A stretch of DNA of 64,000 bases from Metasolibacillus sp. (GTDB taxonomy: Bacteria; Bacillota; Bacilli; Bacillales_A; Planococcaceae): the NCBI RefSeq assembly GCF_025291715.1, contig NZ_JAMBIZ010000006.1:1-64000 (forward strand), written 5' to 3'. The notes beneath the pieces are model-generated. The model had not been told where the DNA came from. It ran no database searches and worked only from the letters and a program-made list of their open reading frames with translations. Shown one piece after another: positions 1 to 8,843 of this stretch. Made by a program: the position numbers and the translations under genes. How positions within the stretch are numbered: position 1 is the stretch's first letter; each line of letters starts with the position of its first letter.

Positions 1-131
1 AAAATCGAACAGAAAGTGCCTTCTTTTTATTTTGAAAACCAATACGATATAAAAAACGTAAGTTTTTCAGTGCCCTCGTTGCAAATCGGAGCTTTTTTTG
101 TTATTTTCTGTGAAGCAGAGGGAGGAACGAT

Positions 132-800
132 ATGGCACATATATTATACATAGAAGATGAAATAGAAATTGGTGAATGGGTAGCGAAGGAGCTGACAGAG
201 CGCGGCTATGAGGTGACGTGGTTGACATCTGGTGAAGGTGCCGAGCAATATGTGGAGCGAGTAGATGTTGTTGTATTAGATGTGATGCTGCCGGGCTTGG
301 ATGGCTTTTCAGTAGGCAAGCGCTTGAAAAATCGAAATGGCGAGCTGCCAATTTTAATGCTTTCTGCACGTACGGCAGTTGAGGACAAGTTAGAAGGATT
401 GAGCTTTGCGGACGATTATTTAACAAAGCCCTTTCATCCAGATGAATTAATTGCACGTGTCGAGGTACTGTTAAGGCGTTTCCAAAAAAATGAGGCACAA
501 TTAACGATTGGACATTTAACTGTCTACACAAAGGATATGCGTATCATCGATCAGCACACACAGGAGGAAATTCAGCTAACAGGTAAGCAATACTATTTAT
601 TTCAATATTTTATTCGTCATTTAAATCAAATTTTAACGAAGGAACAGCTTTATGAAAATGTGTGGGGCGAGGCGTATATAGAAGGAGATAAAACATTGAT
701 GGTTCACATCCGCTATTTACGTGAAAAAATCGAAATGCAACCTGCACAGCCAACTATTATCGAGACGATTCGTGGCATTGGCTATCGGGTGAAAGAATGA
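132..800 (+). CDS. OmpR-family response regulator
   Basis: DNA-binding response regulator of 222 aa, partner of the kinase that overlaps its 3' end. The receiver domain (about 1-115) has the acidic pair E8/D9, phosphoacceptor D50 in VVLDVMLPG, and K99 in LTKPF. The C-terminal half is a winged helix ending in IRGIGYRVKE, the usual OmpR/PhoB tail. GGAGG at 121-125 supports the start. In the usually strict G-A-D-D-Y segment the glycine is absent (SFADDY), a one-codon deletion. From the downstream ABC exporter it probably controls peptide-antibiotic defence genes; that role is inferred. Confidence 0.93.
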   Translation: MAHILYIEDEIEIGEWVAKELTERGYEVTWLTSGEGAEQYVERVDVVVLDVMLPGLDGFSVGKRLKNRNGELPILMLSARTAVEDKLEGLSFADDYLTKPFHPDELIARVEVLLRRFQKNEAQLTIGHLTVYTKDMRIIDQHTQEEIQLTGKQYYLFQYFIRHLNQILTKEQLYENVWGEAYIEGDKTLMVHIRYLREKIEMQPAQPTIIETIRGIGYRVKE

Positions 801-2161
801 AAAAACTGTTTAATTCACTACAGGCGAAATATATGTTGATTATCTTTACGGCAATTGGTTTGCTTTGGGGAATTCAAATCACCTATTCTGCCGTTGGAAT
901 CTATTGGATGAATAAAAATTATGACGATGAAACAGTTGATTACACCGAAGTTGAAAAGGAATGGCATGAAGGAGCAAATGTATTAGGGCAAGCCTCTCGA
1001 GAGCAAATTCAGCAATATTTTGCACAATGGCAAGCCTACCTTCCACAAGCAACGATGTTTTGGGTGGATGCGAATGGACAATTAGTGGAGCAAATGAATG
1101 TTATAGAGCAGATCCCTGCCAAATGGGATGCTGTAACAACGGCACAATATATAAAGTCGCATTATGGGGAGGACCCATTTACAGTGCTCGCCTTTCTAGG
1201 GCAGGATGCAGAAAATGGCTTCGTCGTCATTGAGATACCGAGAGAGGTATTCAAAGTGCCTATGCAAAAATTACACGATCGTTATGGAACTTTACTAATG
1301 GTTAGTGTACTGGTAGGACTATTACTGTTTATTGTTGTATCATTTTTATTTTTTAAGGGTATTCGTAAGCGTTTAATGCAGCTACAGGAAGGGATGGCAT
1401 TGCGCGATATGGACGGGCTGCCGTTACAAATTGAAGTGAAAAAGAAGGATGAAATTGGACAGCTTGAGCAAAGCTTTAATCAAATGGTAGTAGAGCTAAA
1501 GGAGAGCAAACAGCGTGAGCAGCAGGAGGAGCAGCTTCGCCGAGAATTAATTTCGAATTTATCCCATGATTTGCGCACACCTTTAACGAAAGTGCGAGCA
1601 CAGGCCTATTCAATCAGTAAGGAGAATTTATCGGAGGAGGGCAAACAGGCAGTAAAAGCGTTGGAAAACTCCTTTGTTCATATTGACCATTTAATGGAAA
1701 ATTTAATGTCCTACACATTGTTAATGGCAAGCCGTTTTAATTATCAGCCACAGGAAATCGATGTTGTGCGATTTACACGCGAGCATTTAGCTACATGGTA
1801 TCCTGCCTTTGAAAAGGAAGGTTTTACGATTGATATTGAGTTAAGGGCTTTCACTGAGAGTAAATGGTTAGTGGACAAAATATGGTTGGGACGAATACTT
1901 GATAATTTACTACAAAATGTGCTACGTCATGCAAAGGATGGTCGCTATATTCAAGTGAAAACAGTGGAAACGGAGCAATATCAAGCGATCGTTTTAACAG
2001 ACCGAGGCAAAGGAATGCAGCATCTATCTGATGAAAAGGGCGCAGGTATTGGTTTATCTATTGTTGATATGATGGTTAAAGGTATGAGCTTGGAATGGAC
2101 AATTGATACAAATGAAAATGGGACGATGATTCAAATTAAAGCATTGAAAGGGTATAAATAG
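797..2161 (+). CDS. Sensor histidine kinase (HAMP-HisKA-HATPase)
   Basis: Membrane histidine kinase of 454 aa overlapping the regulator by 4 bp, so the two are translationally coupled. It has a membrane segment at about 12-38, an extracellular loop of about 125 residues, a second membrane segment at about 165-187, then HAMP, the dimerisation domain with phospho-acceptor H257 in SHDLRTPL, and an ATPase with N box NLLQNVLRHA, DRGKGM and GAGIGLS. The large extracellular loop suggests direct ligand sensing, unlike the loop-less BceS kinases. The signal is unknown. Confidence 0.93.
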   Translation: MKKLFNSLQAKYMLIIFTAIGLLWGIQITYSAVGIYWMNKNYDDETVDYTEVEKEWHEGANVLGQASREQIQQYFAQWQAYLPQATMFWVDANGQLVEQMNVIEQIPAKWDAVTTAQYIKSHYGEDPFTVLAFLGQDAENGFVVIEIPREVFKVPMQKLHDRYGTLLMVSVLVGLLLFIVVSFLFFKGIRKRLMQLQEGMALRDMDGLPLQIEVKKKDEIGQLEQSFNQMVVELKESKQREQQEEQLRRELISNLSHDLRTPLTKVRAQAYSISKENLSEEGKQAVKALENSFVHIDHLMENLMSYTLLMASRFNYQPQEIDVVRFTREHLATWYPAFEKEGFTIDIELRAFTESKWLVDKIWLGRILDNLLQNVLRHAKDGRYIQVKTVETEQYQAIVLTDRGKGMQHLSDEKGAGIGLSIVDMMVKGMSLEWTIDTNENGTMIQIKALKGYK

Positions 2162-2179
2162 TCCTTTCAATGCTTTTTT
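2141..2179 (+). terminator. Rho-independent terminator overlapping the kinase stop codon
   Basis: An 11-bp perfect inverted repeat (GCATTGAAAGG at 2141-2151, CCTTTCAATGC at 2163-2173) is followed by six T. The kinase stop codon sits in the loop. It separates the two-component genes from the ABC genes. Confidence 0.85.
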
Positions 2180-2205
2180 AAACAAAATTTAAACTTAGCC
2201 CTCCC

Positions 2206-2232
2206 TTGTTTTTAACCTTCACGCTTTATGAT
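2206..2232 (+). promoter_or_regulatory. Candidate promoter of the ABC exporter operon
   Basis: TTGTTT (2206-2211) and TATGAT (2227-2232) are separated by 15 bp, a short spacing typical of promoters that need an activator. The -10 overlaps an upstream in-frame ATG at 2228, which argues that translation begins at 2252. The boxes are imperfect. Confidence 0.35.
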
Positions 2233-2251
2233 AAATAAAGAGGTGATGGAA

Positions 2252-3163
2252 ATGGAATATATCGTAGAAACGCAAAAATTAACAAAGAAATTTAGCAAGG
2301 ATACAGCAGTCAGTGATTTGGAGTTGCGTATTCCAAAAGGTGAGATTTACGGCTTCTTAGGACCGAATGGAGCAGGCAAAACGACAACGATTCGTATGCT
2401 GCTAGGGTTAATGAAGCCAAGTGCAGGGAATATCCGCATTTTCCAAAAGGATTTAACGAAGGAGCGTATTCAAATTTTAAAGAAGGTTGGCTCATTAGTT
2501 GAAAATCCATCGTATTATCCGCACTTAACAGCGTATGAAAATTTAGAGGCAGTGCGGAAAATTTTACAAGTGCCAAAATCCCGTATTGATGAGGTGCTAG
2601 AAATTGTTCGCTTATCGGATGTTGCGAATAAAAAAGTAAAAGGCTTTTCGCTAGGCATGAAGCAACGTCTAGGAATTGCTACAGCACTTCTTAGCAATCC
2701 AGAATTATTAATTTTGGATGAACCGACGAACGGATTAGACCCTTCAGGCATTATTGAAATTCGCAATTTAATTAAGCGTTTGCCGAGCGAATATGGCATG
2801 ACAGTGTTAATTTCAAGTCATTTGCTATCGGAAATTGATCAAATTGCAACGAAAGTTGGCATCGTTGCAAAAGGTAAATTAATTTTTCAAGATTCGATTG
2901 AAGCAATGCGTAAACATGCACAACAAAAAATATCGATAAAGGTAAACGATACAGAGCAAGCATGGCGCACATTGCTAGGAAAAGGGATACAAGCAGATTA
3001 TAAAAATGGCTTACTAGCTCTTGCGAATACGGACGATACTTATGTGGCAGAAGCGATCCGTCTGCTTGTACAAGAGGGCTTTTCAATTTACCGCGTTGAA
3101 GAGGAAAAGCAATCGCTTGAGGATATTTTCTTGCAAATGACGGGAGGTAATGAAAGCATATGA
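2252..3163 (+). CDS. ABC transporter ATP-binding protein, lantibiotic-immunity/BcrA type
   Basis: ATPase of an ABC exporter, 303 aa from the ATG at 2252 (Shine-Dalgarno at 2237-2245); an in-frame ATG at 2228 has no ribosome site. Walker A GPNGAGKTT at 37-45, signature SLGMKQRLGIA, Walker B LLILDEPTNGLDP and a later H-loop are present. The C-terminal 90 residues have the extension seen in BcrA/SpaF/EpiF-like proteins. Two cognate permeases follow and a two-component system precedes. A role in self-protection or resistance against cell-wall-active peptides is inferred. Confidence 0.9.
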   Translation: MEYIVETQKLTKKFSKDTAVSDLELRIPKGEIYGFLGPNGAGKTTTIRMLLGLMKPSAGNIRIFQKDLTKERIQILKKVGSLVENPSYYPHLTAYENLEAVRKILQVPKSRIDEVLEIVRLSDVANKKVKGFSLGMKQRLGIATALLSNPELLILDEPTNGLDPSGIIEIRNLIKRLPSEYGMTVLISSHLLSEIDQIATKVGIVAKGKLIFQDSIEAMRKHAQQKISIKVNDTEQAWRTLLGKGIQADYKNGLLALANTDDTYVAEAIRLLVQEGFSIYRVEEEKQSLEDIFLQMTGGNESI

Positions 3164-3870
3164 TCAATTATTTGATTCGTTCCGATTTGTTGAAAATCAA
3201 GCGTAAAGGCTTTTGGTTATTAACATTTTTAGGTCCTTTCGGTGTCGTTGTAATGCAAATGGTCAATTATGGTGTACGCAAAGATTATTTGTTGCAGCAA
3301 AGTGATGATGACTGGTTATATTATCTAATGAATGTCCATGCATTTACACCTTTGGCACTTGTATTAGGTATTGCAATTCTTACTTCCTTTATGGCGAGTA
3401 TCGAAAATGAAACGAATGCGTGGAAGCAGCTGATTGCCTTACCAGTTTCAAAAATGACGATTTATTTATCAAAGTTCACGGTGATGGCTTTATTACTAGG
3501 AGTGTCATCAATACTGTTAATGCTGTTTAGCACAGCATATGGAGTTTTTTTAAATTTAGGCGATGCTATTCCTTATGAACAGCTACTGCAATATAGCTTC
3601 TATCCGTATTTTGCAGCATTGCCTGTACTAGCATTGCAGCTATGGGTTGCAACGGTTAGCCAAAATCAAGGTGTGCCAATTACAACAGGGATTGTAGGTG
3701 TCATTTTGACTTATATGGCGTATTCATTGCCGGACTGGGTCATTTGGAAATGGCCATCGCTTATGAATGCATGGGATGAGCCGTTAATGAACGTTGGGCT
3801 AGGTATCGGGGTAGGCGCTTTATTATATATTGCAGGTATGCTGGATTTTTTCAGAAGGGACGTGAAGTAA
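3160..3870 (+). CDS. ABC-2 type permease, lantibiotic-immunity E/G family (first copy)
   Basis: Integral membrane protein of 236 aa with about six hydrophobic segments. It overlaps the ATPase gene by 4 bp and has GGGAGGT just upstream. The motif WKQLIALPVS after the second membrane segment is characteristic of lantibiotic immunity permeases (EpiE/MutE/EpiG families) and also occurs in the next gene, so the two are probably duplicated halves of one channel. The substrate cannot be read from the sequence. Confidence 0.85.
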   Translation: MINYLIRSDLLKIKRKGFWLLTFLGPFGVVVMQMVNYGVRKDYLLQQSDDDWLYYLMNVHAFTPLALVLGIAILTSFMASIENETNAWKQLIALPVSKMTIYLSKFTVMALLLGVSSILLMLFSTAYGVFLNLGDAIPYEQLLQYSFYPYFAALPVLALQLWVATVSQNQGVPITTGIVGVILTYMAYSLPDWVIWKWPSLMNAWDEPLMNVGLGIGVGALLYIAGMLDFFRRDVK

Positions 3871-4599
3871 ATGCTAGCAATTTTACAATCCGAATGGTTT
3901 AAGCTACGCAAATCAAAAATTACAGCACTTTTGCTAGTTGGTCCACTAGTTGCATTGCTAGTCGGGGTGAGCCTTAATTTACAAATGGAGGATGGTGTAA
4001 ATGAGTGGTTCTTAGCGATGATGTTTATGAATTTCACCTATGCTCTATTGTTCTTACCATTGATTACTGGTGTATTAGCAGGCACTATTTGTCGCTATGA
4101 GCATCAAGCAGGGGGCTGGAAGCAGCTACTAGCATTGCCTGTTTCAAGAGGGCGAGTATTTAGTGCAAAATATGTATTGTTAATACTATTAGTGCTTGTG
4201 ATTCAATTGTTATATCTTGCAGCAATTTATGCAGTAGGTACAGTGAGAGGCTTCACAGCGCCTTTCCCAATTGAAATTGTTTGGAAAAGCATTGTAGGTG
4301 GCTGGGTTGCAACACTTCCGTTAGTAGCATTGCAACTATGGTTATCGGCAGCATTTAAAAGCTTTGCAGCGCCATTTGCGATTAATGTCATTTTTACATT
4401 GCCTACGATATTCGCCATCAATTCTGAGAAAATTGCTCCATATTATCCTTGGGCACAGCCATTTTCGATGATGTATATTGGCGGCGATACGGAGGATATT
4501 TTCTTTATTCCGTGGGAGCAATTACTGACAGTTGTAGGTGGCAGCTTTTTATTATTTTTCCTTTGCGGCTATATTTATTTTCAACGAAAGACTGTTTAA
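3871..4599 (+). CDS. ABC-2 type permease, lantibiotic-immunity E/G family (second copy)
   Basis: Membrane protein of 242 aa starting directly after the stop codon of the first permease. It has about six membrane spans and WKQLLALPVSR at the position matching the first copy. With the ATPase and the first permease it forms an F-E-G type three-gene exporter. No lantibiotic structural or modification gene is nearby, so it more likely confers resistance to foreign peptides than producer immunity. Confidence 0.85.
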   Translation: MLAILQSEWFKLRKSKITALLLVGPLVALLVGVSLNLQMEDGVNEWFLAMMFMNFTYALLFLPLITGVLAGTICRYEHQAGGWKQLLALPVSRGRVFSAKYVLLILLVLVIQLLYLAAIYAVGTVRGFTAPFPIEIVWKSIVGGWVATLPLVALQLWLSAAFKSFAAPFAINVIFTLPTIFAINSEKIAPYYPWAQPFSMMYIGGDTEDIFFIPWEQLLTVVGGSFLLFFLCGYIYFQRKTV

Positions 4600-4669
4600 A
4601 TAATAGGAAAAGCCCCCTTAATCTACTTTGGTGGAGTATAATAATGGAAAAGTAGAGGTGGGATGCTTT

Positions 4670-5641
4670 ATGAAAAAAATCGTTATTCGTGAATTCGGTG
4701 AGCCTAACGTATTACAGTATGTCGAAACAGATAAGCCTACTATTGATGATTCGGAAGTTTTAATTCAAGTGAAAAATTTTAGCATTAATTATGCAGATAT
4801 TAAAAATCGTAAAGGTGGTAAAGCGACGGCAAATTTCCCAATGAGCTTGGGCTTAGATTTAGCTGGTGTTGTTGTAGCGGTTGGGAAATCTGTGACGCAT
4901 CTTGAAATTGGTGATCGAGTAGCCGCCTTTGCGAAAGATGGGGCATATGCTGAATATGCGGTAGCAAATGAAAAATTAGCATTTAAGCTGCCAGAGGAAG
5001 TGTCATTTGAGCAAGGGGCAGCAGGGCTTACTGTAACATTTCTAAGCTATATTTTAACAAATGAACTAGTAAACATTTCAAAGGATGCCTCTGTTATTGT
5101 ACATGCGGCAAGCGGTGGTGTTGGCACGACATTATTGCAATTGCTCAAGCTAAAAGAAGTCGAAAATATTATTGCTGTGACATCCTCGACAAGTAAGTTT
5201 GAACTTTTAAAAAGCTATGGAGCAAAGTATACATTTACCTATAGTGATTTTTCGCAAGGGGCGTTAGCTGTAACGAACCATGAAGGTGTAGATATCGTCT
5301 TTGATTCAGTCGCAGGAGATGTGACGAAACAAAGTCTTGTTTGTTTAAGGGAGTATGGTACATTGTTGCAATTTGGCAATGCCAGTGGCCAAATAGCCAC
5401 CTTTACAAATTTAGATGTACATGCGAGCTGTCGCAACATAATGGGCTTCAGCTTAGGCACTACTCGTCAACTGCGACCTAAATATATTCAAGAGCTGTCA
5501 AATAAGGTGCTCGAATTGATTCGCCATCAACAGGTTAAGACGCATATTGAACGTATATTTAACTTTGATTCTATTATAGAAGCTCATAAATTAATGGAGA
5601 GCACAGCACATAGTGGAAAGATTTTAGTAGCTGTGGAATAG
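4670..5641 (+). CDS. NAD(P)H-dependent quinone oxidoreductase, zinc-free MDR family
   Basis: Medium-chain dehydrogenase/reductase of 323 aa related to quinone reductase (QOR/CrtA type). The N-terminal GroES-like domain contains GLDLAGVV and GDRVAAF. The Rossmann domain has HAASGGVGTTLLQL near residues 145-158, the NADPH-binding loop. Catalytic-zinc ligands of alcohol dehydrogenases are missing. The ATG at 4670 is chosen because GTAGAGGTGGG precedes it. A perfect TATAAT at 4637-4642 suggests its own promoter, though no clear -35 box is seen. It likely reduces quinones or reactive enones. Confidence 0.85.
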   Translation: MKKIVIREFGEPNVLQYVETDKPTIDDSEVLIQVKNFSINYADIKNRKGGKATANFPMSLGLDLAGVVVAVGKSVTHLEIGDRVAAFAKDGAYAEYAVANEKLAFKLPEEVSFEQGAAGLTVTFLSYILTNELVNISKDASVIVHAASGGVGTTLLQLLKLKEVENIIAVTSSTSKFELLKSYGAKYTFTYSDFSQGALAVTNHEGVDIVFDSVAGDVTKQSLVCLREYGTLLQFGNASGQIATFTNLDVHASCRNIMGFSLGTTRQLRPKYIQELSNKVLELIRHQQVKTHIERIFNFDSIIEAHKLMESTAHSGKILVAVE

Positions 5642-5656
5642 AGGAGGAAGTTTATT

Positions 5657-6118
5657 ATGTCACAATATCGCATATTAGTATCAGATTGTCCGCTACCAGA
5701 GGCGAACTATGGAGGAACGCTAAAATTAACAGTAAAAGAGCTAAAAGCAATGTATCCAGCATCTCGTTCATGGGATGAATTAGATGACAGCGTGCAAGTT
5801 TTATACGCTGAAGATGAAGCAGCTTTTCAAAAGCTGAATATTTTTGAGTGGGGAGGTTATCCCTATGATTTGGATTTCTATGCTGAAAAAAGCTATGTTT
5901 ATGGAATTGAAGGTAGATGGAATCAAGAGCTTGTAGAGCAGCTTACAGAATACATAAAATCCAATGTGCGCCCAGAATATTGTGCAGACATTATTACTTT
6001 TTGGGCTGGTGATGGGGAGCAACGCATGGATGAAACAAGTGTCCAAATTAACGAAATAACACCAGACGACTTAGCGATTTTGGAACGTGCACATTGTCAT
6101 TGTGTACGATTAATCTAG
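5657..6118 (+). CDS. Conserved hypothetical protein, 153 aa
   Basis: Soluble acidic protein I do not recognise. GAGGAGGAAG lies 6 bp before the ATG. Aromatic residues are dense in the middle (EWGGYPYDLDFYAEK) and the tail holds the Cys/His cluster HCHCVRLI, which might bind a metal. No signal peptide or membrane segment. It sits 16 bp after the quinone reductase and 20 bp before the HAD hydrolase, so the three are probably co-transcribed. Confidence 0.7.
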   Translation: MSQYRILVSDCPLPEANYGGTLKLTVKELKAMYPASRSWDELDDSVQVLYAEDEAAFQKLNIFEWGGYPYDLDFYAEKSYVYGIEGRWNQELVEQLTEYIKSNVRPEYCADIITFWAGDGEQRMDETSVQINEITPDDLAILERAHCHCVRLI

Positions 6119-6137
6119 CTGTTAAAGGAGTGCTTAC

Positions 6138-6791
6138 ATGACAACCGCAATTATTTTTGATATGGATGGTACATTGTTTCAAACGAACTTGATTTTAGAA
6201 CCTGCGCTGGAAGCTACCTTTGACATCCTTCGTGCCAATGATGAATGGTCAGGCAACACGCCAATTGAAAAATACCGTGAAATTATGGGAGTGCCGCTGC
6301 CTGTCGTATGGGAAACTTTATGCCCAAAGCATAGTACAACACAGCATTTGCAAAGTAATAAGCTATTTCAACAAGCATTAATTGCACAAATACAGAAAGG
6401 TCAAGGTGCTTTATACAAAGGGGTGGAGGAAACATTAGCTGCCTTATCAACGCACTATCCTTTGTACATTGCAAGCAATGGACAAACAGCTTATTTACAG
6501 GCAATTGTCGCACAGTACCAGCTAGATCGTTTTATTTCTAGTACATATAGTATTGATTTAATAGCTTCAGGAAATAAATCGGAGTTGGTTCAGCTTGTCA
6601 AAGAGCAGCATCATATTGAGACAGGCTATGTTGTAGGAGATCGTTCATCAGATATCCTTGCAGCTCAGCATAATCAATTAAAATCGATAGGCGTTCGCTT
6701 TGATTTTGCGCAGGACAGTGAGCTAGCACAAGCGGATTATATTGTTGAGGATTTTATCGATATTTTAAAAATTGACAGAATAATGGATTAA
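6138..6791 (+). CDS. HAD-superfamily hydrolase (phosphoglycolate phosphatase/beta-phosphoglucomutase-like)
   Basis: Cytoplasmic phosphatase-type protein of 217 aa. HAD motif I is DMDGTLF with nucleophile D8 and acid D10; motif II is the serine or threonine in YIASNGQ; motif III/IV is the lysine of SGNKSEL followed by VVGDRSSD. An alpha-helical cap (about 20-90) places it in subfamily I. AAAGGAG precedes the start by 8 bp. Substrate unknown. Confidence 0.88.
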   Translation: MTTAIIFDMDGTLFQTNLILEPALEATFDILRANDEWSGNTPIEKYREIMGVPLPVVWETLCPKHSTTQHLQSNKLFQQALIAQIQKGQGALYKGVEETLAALSTHYPLYIASNGQTAYLQAIVAQYQLDRFISSTYSIDLIASGNKSELVQLVKEQHHIETGYVVGDRSSDILAAQHNQLKSIGVRFDFAQDSELAQADYIVEDFIDILKIDRIMD

Positions 6792-6803
6792 TTGTGTTAT
6801 AAT
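6772..6803 (+). promoter_or_regulatory. Promoter of the M20 amidohydrolase gene (extended -10)
   Basis: TGTTATAAT (6795-6803) is an extended -10 element. TTGACA lies at 6772-6777, but its 20-bp spacing is too long, so the extended -10 probably dominates. Confidence 0.6.
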
Positions 6804-6845
6804 AATTATGTTTACTAAGGTTGACTTAATTAAGGAGTGTTATAA

Positions 6846-8039
6846 ATGACAGTTTTACAACAAGACCAACTAACGGATTTATTAAAGCAATATGAGGAGG
6901 AAATGATTCAACTTCGACGTCATTTCCATGAAAACCCTGAGCTTTCATTTGAAGAAGTAGAAACACCAAAAACAATTGCAGCATTTCATCGTGCGCTGGG
7001 ACATGAGGTGCGTGAAGGTGTTGGCGGCAATGGCGTTGTGGCGAAGCTAGTAGGTGGTAAGCCAGGGAAGACAGTAGCATTACGAGCGGATTTTGATGCA
7101 TTGGCGATAACTGAGGAAACGGGTTTACCATTCCAATCAAAGGTGAAAGGGCGTATGCATGCTTGTGGGCATGATGGACATACAGCCTCATTATTAATTT
7201 TAGCGAAGGCGTTTAATCAGATGAAGGATGAATTAGCAGGAACGATTGTCTTTATTCATCAGCATGCAGAGGAGCTTGCACCAGGTGGGGCGATTGCTAT
7301 GATTCAAGACGGTTGCCTGGAAGGTGTAGACGTTATTTTTGGTACGCATTTATGGGCACCAACCGAGCTTGGCAAAATTCAAACAGCAAAAGGCCCGTTA
7401 ATGGCTGCAGCAGATGCAATTTATATTACGATTAAAGGGAAGGGCGGGCACGGTTCAAATCCGAGTGATACGAAGGATTCCATTGTTCTTGCAGCACAGT
7501 TTATTACGAATTTACAACAGCTTGTTGCACGTCGTGTGAACCCGCTTCGCCCAGCTGTTGTCTCGATTGGTCATATTGAGGCGCTAAATCCGTTCAATGT
7601 AATCGCTGACCAAGTATATATGAAGGGCACTGTACGTACTTTCCATGAGGAGGAGCGCGGCTTATTAGAGCATGAAATCGAGGAAATGTTAAAGGCAACA
7701 TGCTATTTAACGAAGGCCGATTATCAATATGAATATGTACGAGGCTACCCACCAGTAGTGAACCATGAGGCAGAAACAGAGCATGTAATGGCATCCGCAG
7801 AAAAAGTAGCTGGTGTAGAGGCTGTTGAGCTTGTTGATCCAAATATGGGAGGAGAGGATTTTGCTTACTTTTTAGAGGAAATTCCAGGGTCATTCTTCTT
7901 TACTGGAGCAAAAAATCCTGCGTGGGAGGAAGGGTATCCACATCACCATCCAAAATTCGATATCGATGAGCGTTCATTGCGTATTGCGGCAAATGTGTTA
8001 GGGCAAGCGACGTTAGATTATTTAGAAAAAAATAATTAA
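6846..8039 (+). CDS. M20-family amidohydrolase (N-acyl amino acid hydrolase type)
   Basis: Metallo-amidohydrolase of 397 aa in the M20D group (hippurate hydrolase, YxeP/AmaA-like), which removes acyl groups from amino acids or small peptides in the cytoplasm. Visible family motifs are RRHFHENPELSFEE near the N terminus, the metal-binding HACGHDGHTA near residue 100, HQHAEE, GKGGHGSNP in the dimerisation domain, GGEDFAYFLEEIPG and the C-terminal HHHPKFDIDE. TAAGGAG lies 8 bp before the ATG. Own promoter upstream and strong terminator downstream make it monocistronic. The exact acyl substrate is not predictable. Confidence 0.92.
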   Translation: MTVLQQDQLTDLLKQYEEEMIQLRRHFHENPELSFEEVETPKTIAAFHRALGHEVREGVGGNGVVAKLVGGKPGKTVALRADFDALAITEETGLPFQSKVKGRMHACGHDGHTASLLILAKAFNQMKDELAGTIVFIHQHAEELAPGGAIAMIQDGCLEGVDVIFGTHLWAPTELGKIQTAKGPLMAAADAIYITIKGKGGHGSNPSDTKDSIVLAAQFITNLQQLVARRVNPLRPAVVSIGHIEALNPFNVIADQVYMKGTVRTFHEEERGLLEHEIEEMLKATCYLTKADYQYEYVRGYPPVVNHEAETEHVMASAEKVAGVEAVELVDPNMGGEDFAYFLEEIPGSFFFTGAKNPAWEEGYPHHHPKFDIDERSLRIAANVLGQATLDYLEKNN

Positions 8040-8074
8040 CAATATTGATTCGCTCGATTAACTTAAAAAATAAA

Positions 8075-8118
8075 GGCATGTTTGAAAAGATATTACCTTT
8101 TCAAACATGCCCTTTTTT
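8075..8118. terminator. Bidirectional Rho-independent terminator
   Basis: A 15-bp perfect stem (8075-8089 with 8097-8111) is followed by a T run on the + strand and preceded by an A run, so it serves both the amidohydrolase (+) and the ECF S component (-). Confidence 0.9.
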
Positions 8119-8135
8119 CGTTTGGTAGCCAATCA

Positions 8136-8678
8136 TTATATATTTTTAAAATAAGGCGTTTTTTTCAGTACGGCACAAAGTGGGATAGCAATAGCAAGCC
8201 CAATTGCATTTTGTAGCAAGTCACCCGGTATAGATGCTAAAGGCTGTATCCAGTTGCCATATAAAATAACTTCACCAATATAGTAAACTGCAAGCATAAC
8301 AGGCACAGAAACAACTGTAGCAACAATATTGATAATCATGCTCGTTCCTTTTTTACCGTTCATAAAGGCAATCTTACCAACGATAAATCCTTGTAAAAAG
8401 CGTGCGACAATCGTAATAGGAGCCCAAATTGCCCAGCCACCCATAATGTCGAACAATCCCATACCAGCAGCCCCAGCAATTGCCCCTTTTTTAGGTCCGA
8501 ATAAAATGGCAACTGTGAAGAGCATTGCTGTTCCTAAATGAACAAGCCCTCCTTTTGCTGCGATAGGCAGCTTAATATTAATAAATGTTGCAATAACAAC
8601 AAGTGCAATCAAAATAGCTGTCAGCACTAAATCAAATGTTTTATTTTGTGATTTTTGGGCACTTTGAATTTGTTGCAT
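8136..8678 (-). CDS. ECF transporter substrate-binding (S) component, possible pyridoxine importer
   Basis: Integral membrane protein of 180 aa with five to six hydrophobic helices, the size and layout of energy-coupling-factor S components. Typical signs are IKLPIAAKGGLVHLGTA after helix 1 and GPKKGAIAGAAGMGLFDI. Such proteins bind one vitamin and share the EcfA/A'/T module encoded elsewhere. The divergent neighbour is a pyridoxal kinase, so a vitamin B6 (PdxU-like) substrate is an inference from context; biotin or riboflavin remain possible. The start is supported by a purine-rich AAGGAGGAT on the minus strand. Confidence 0.78.
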   Translation of the reverse strand: MQQIQSAQKSQNKTFDLVLTAILIALVVIATFINIKLPIAAKGGLVHLGTAMLFTVAILFGPKKGAIAGAAGMGLFDIMGGWAIWAPITIVARFLQGFIVGKIAFMNGKKGTSMIINIVATVVSVPVMLAVYYIGEVILYGNWIQPLASIPGDLLQNAIGLAIAIPLCAVLKKTPYFKNI

Positions 8679-8843
8679 CTTAATCCTCCTTAAGTTGATA
8701 TGAATTATTCATAACTTTAGCAGATAGCTGATTGCTGTGAAAGTATCAATTTTGTTAAAAATATAGTGGTCAGTTTCGTTGTGAAAACAATTGTCTCCCA
8801 TGTTAAGATGAACATATTAGAATTTGATTGGTGGATGATAAAG

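Noticed and set aside
67..531. 154-residue minus-strand frame opposite the first regulator
   Set aside because: Lies wholly on the antisense of a clear response regulator, His/Leu/Pro-rich shadow of coding DNA.
4600..4669. Terminator after the ABC exporter operon
   Set aside because: AAGCCCCC and nearby bases do not form a convincing stem with a T tract.
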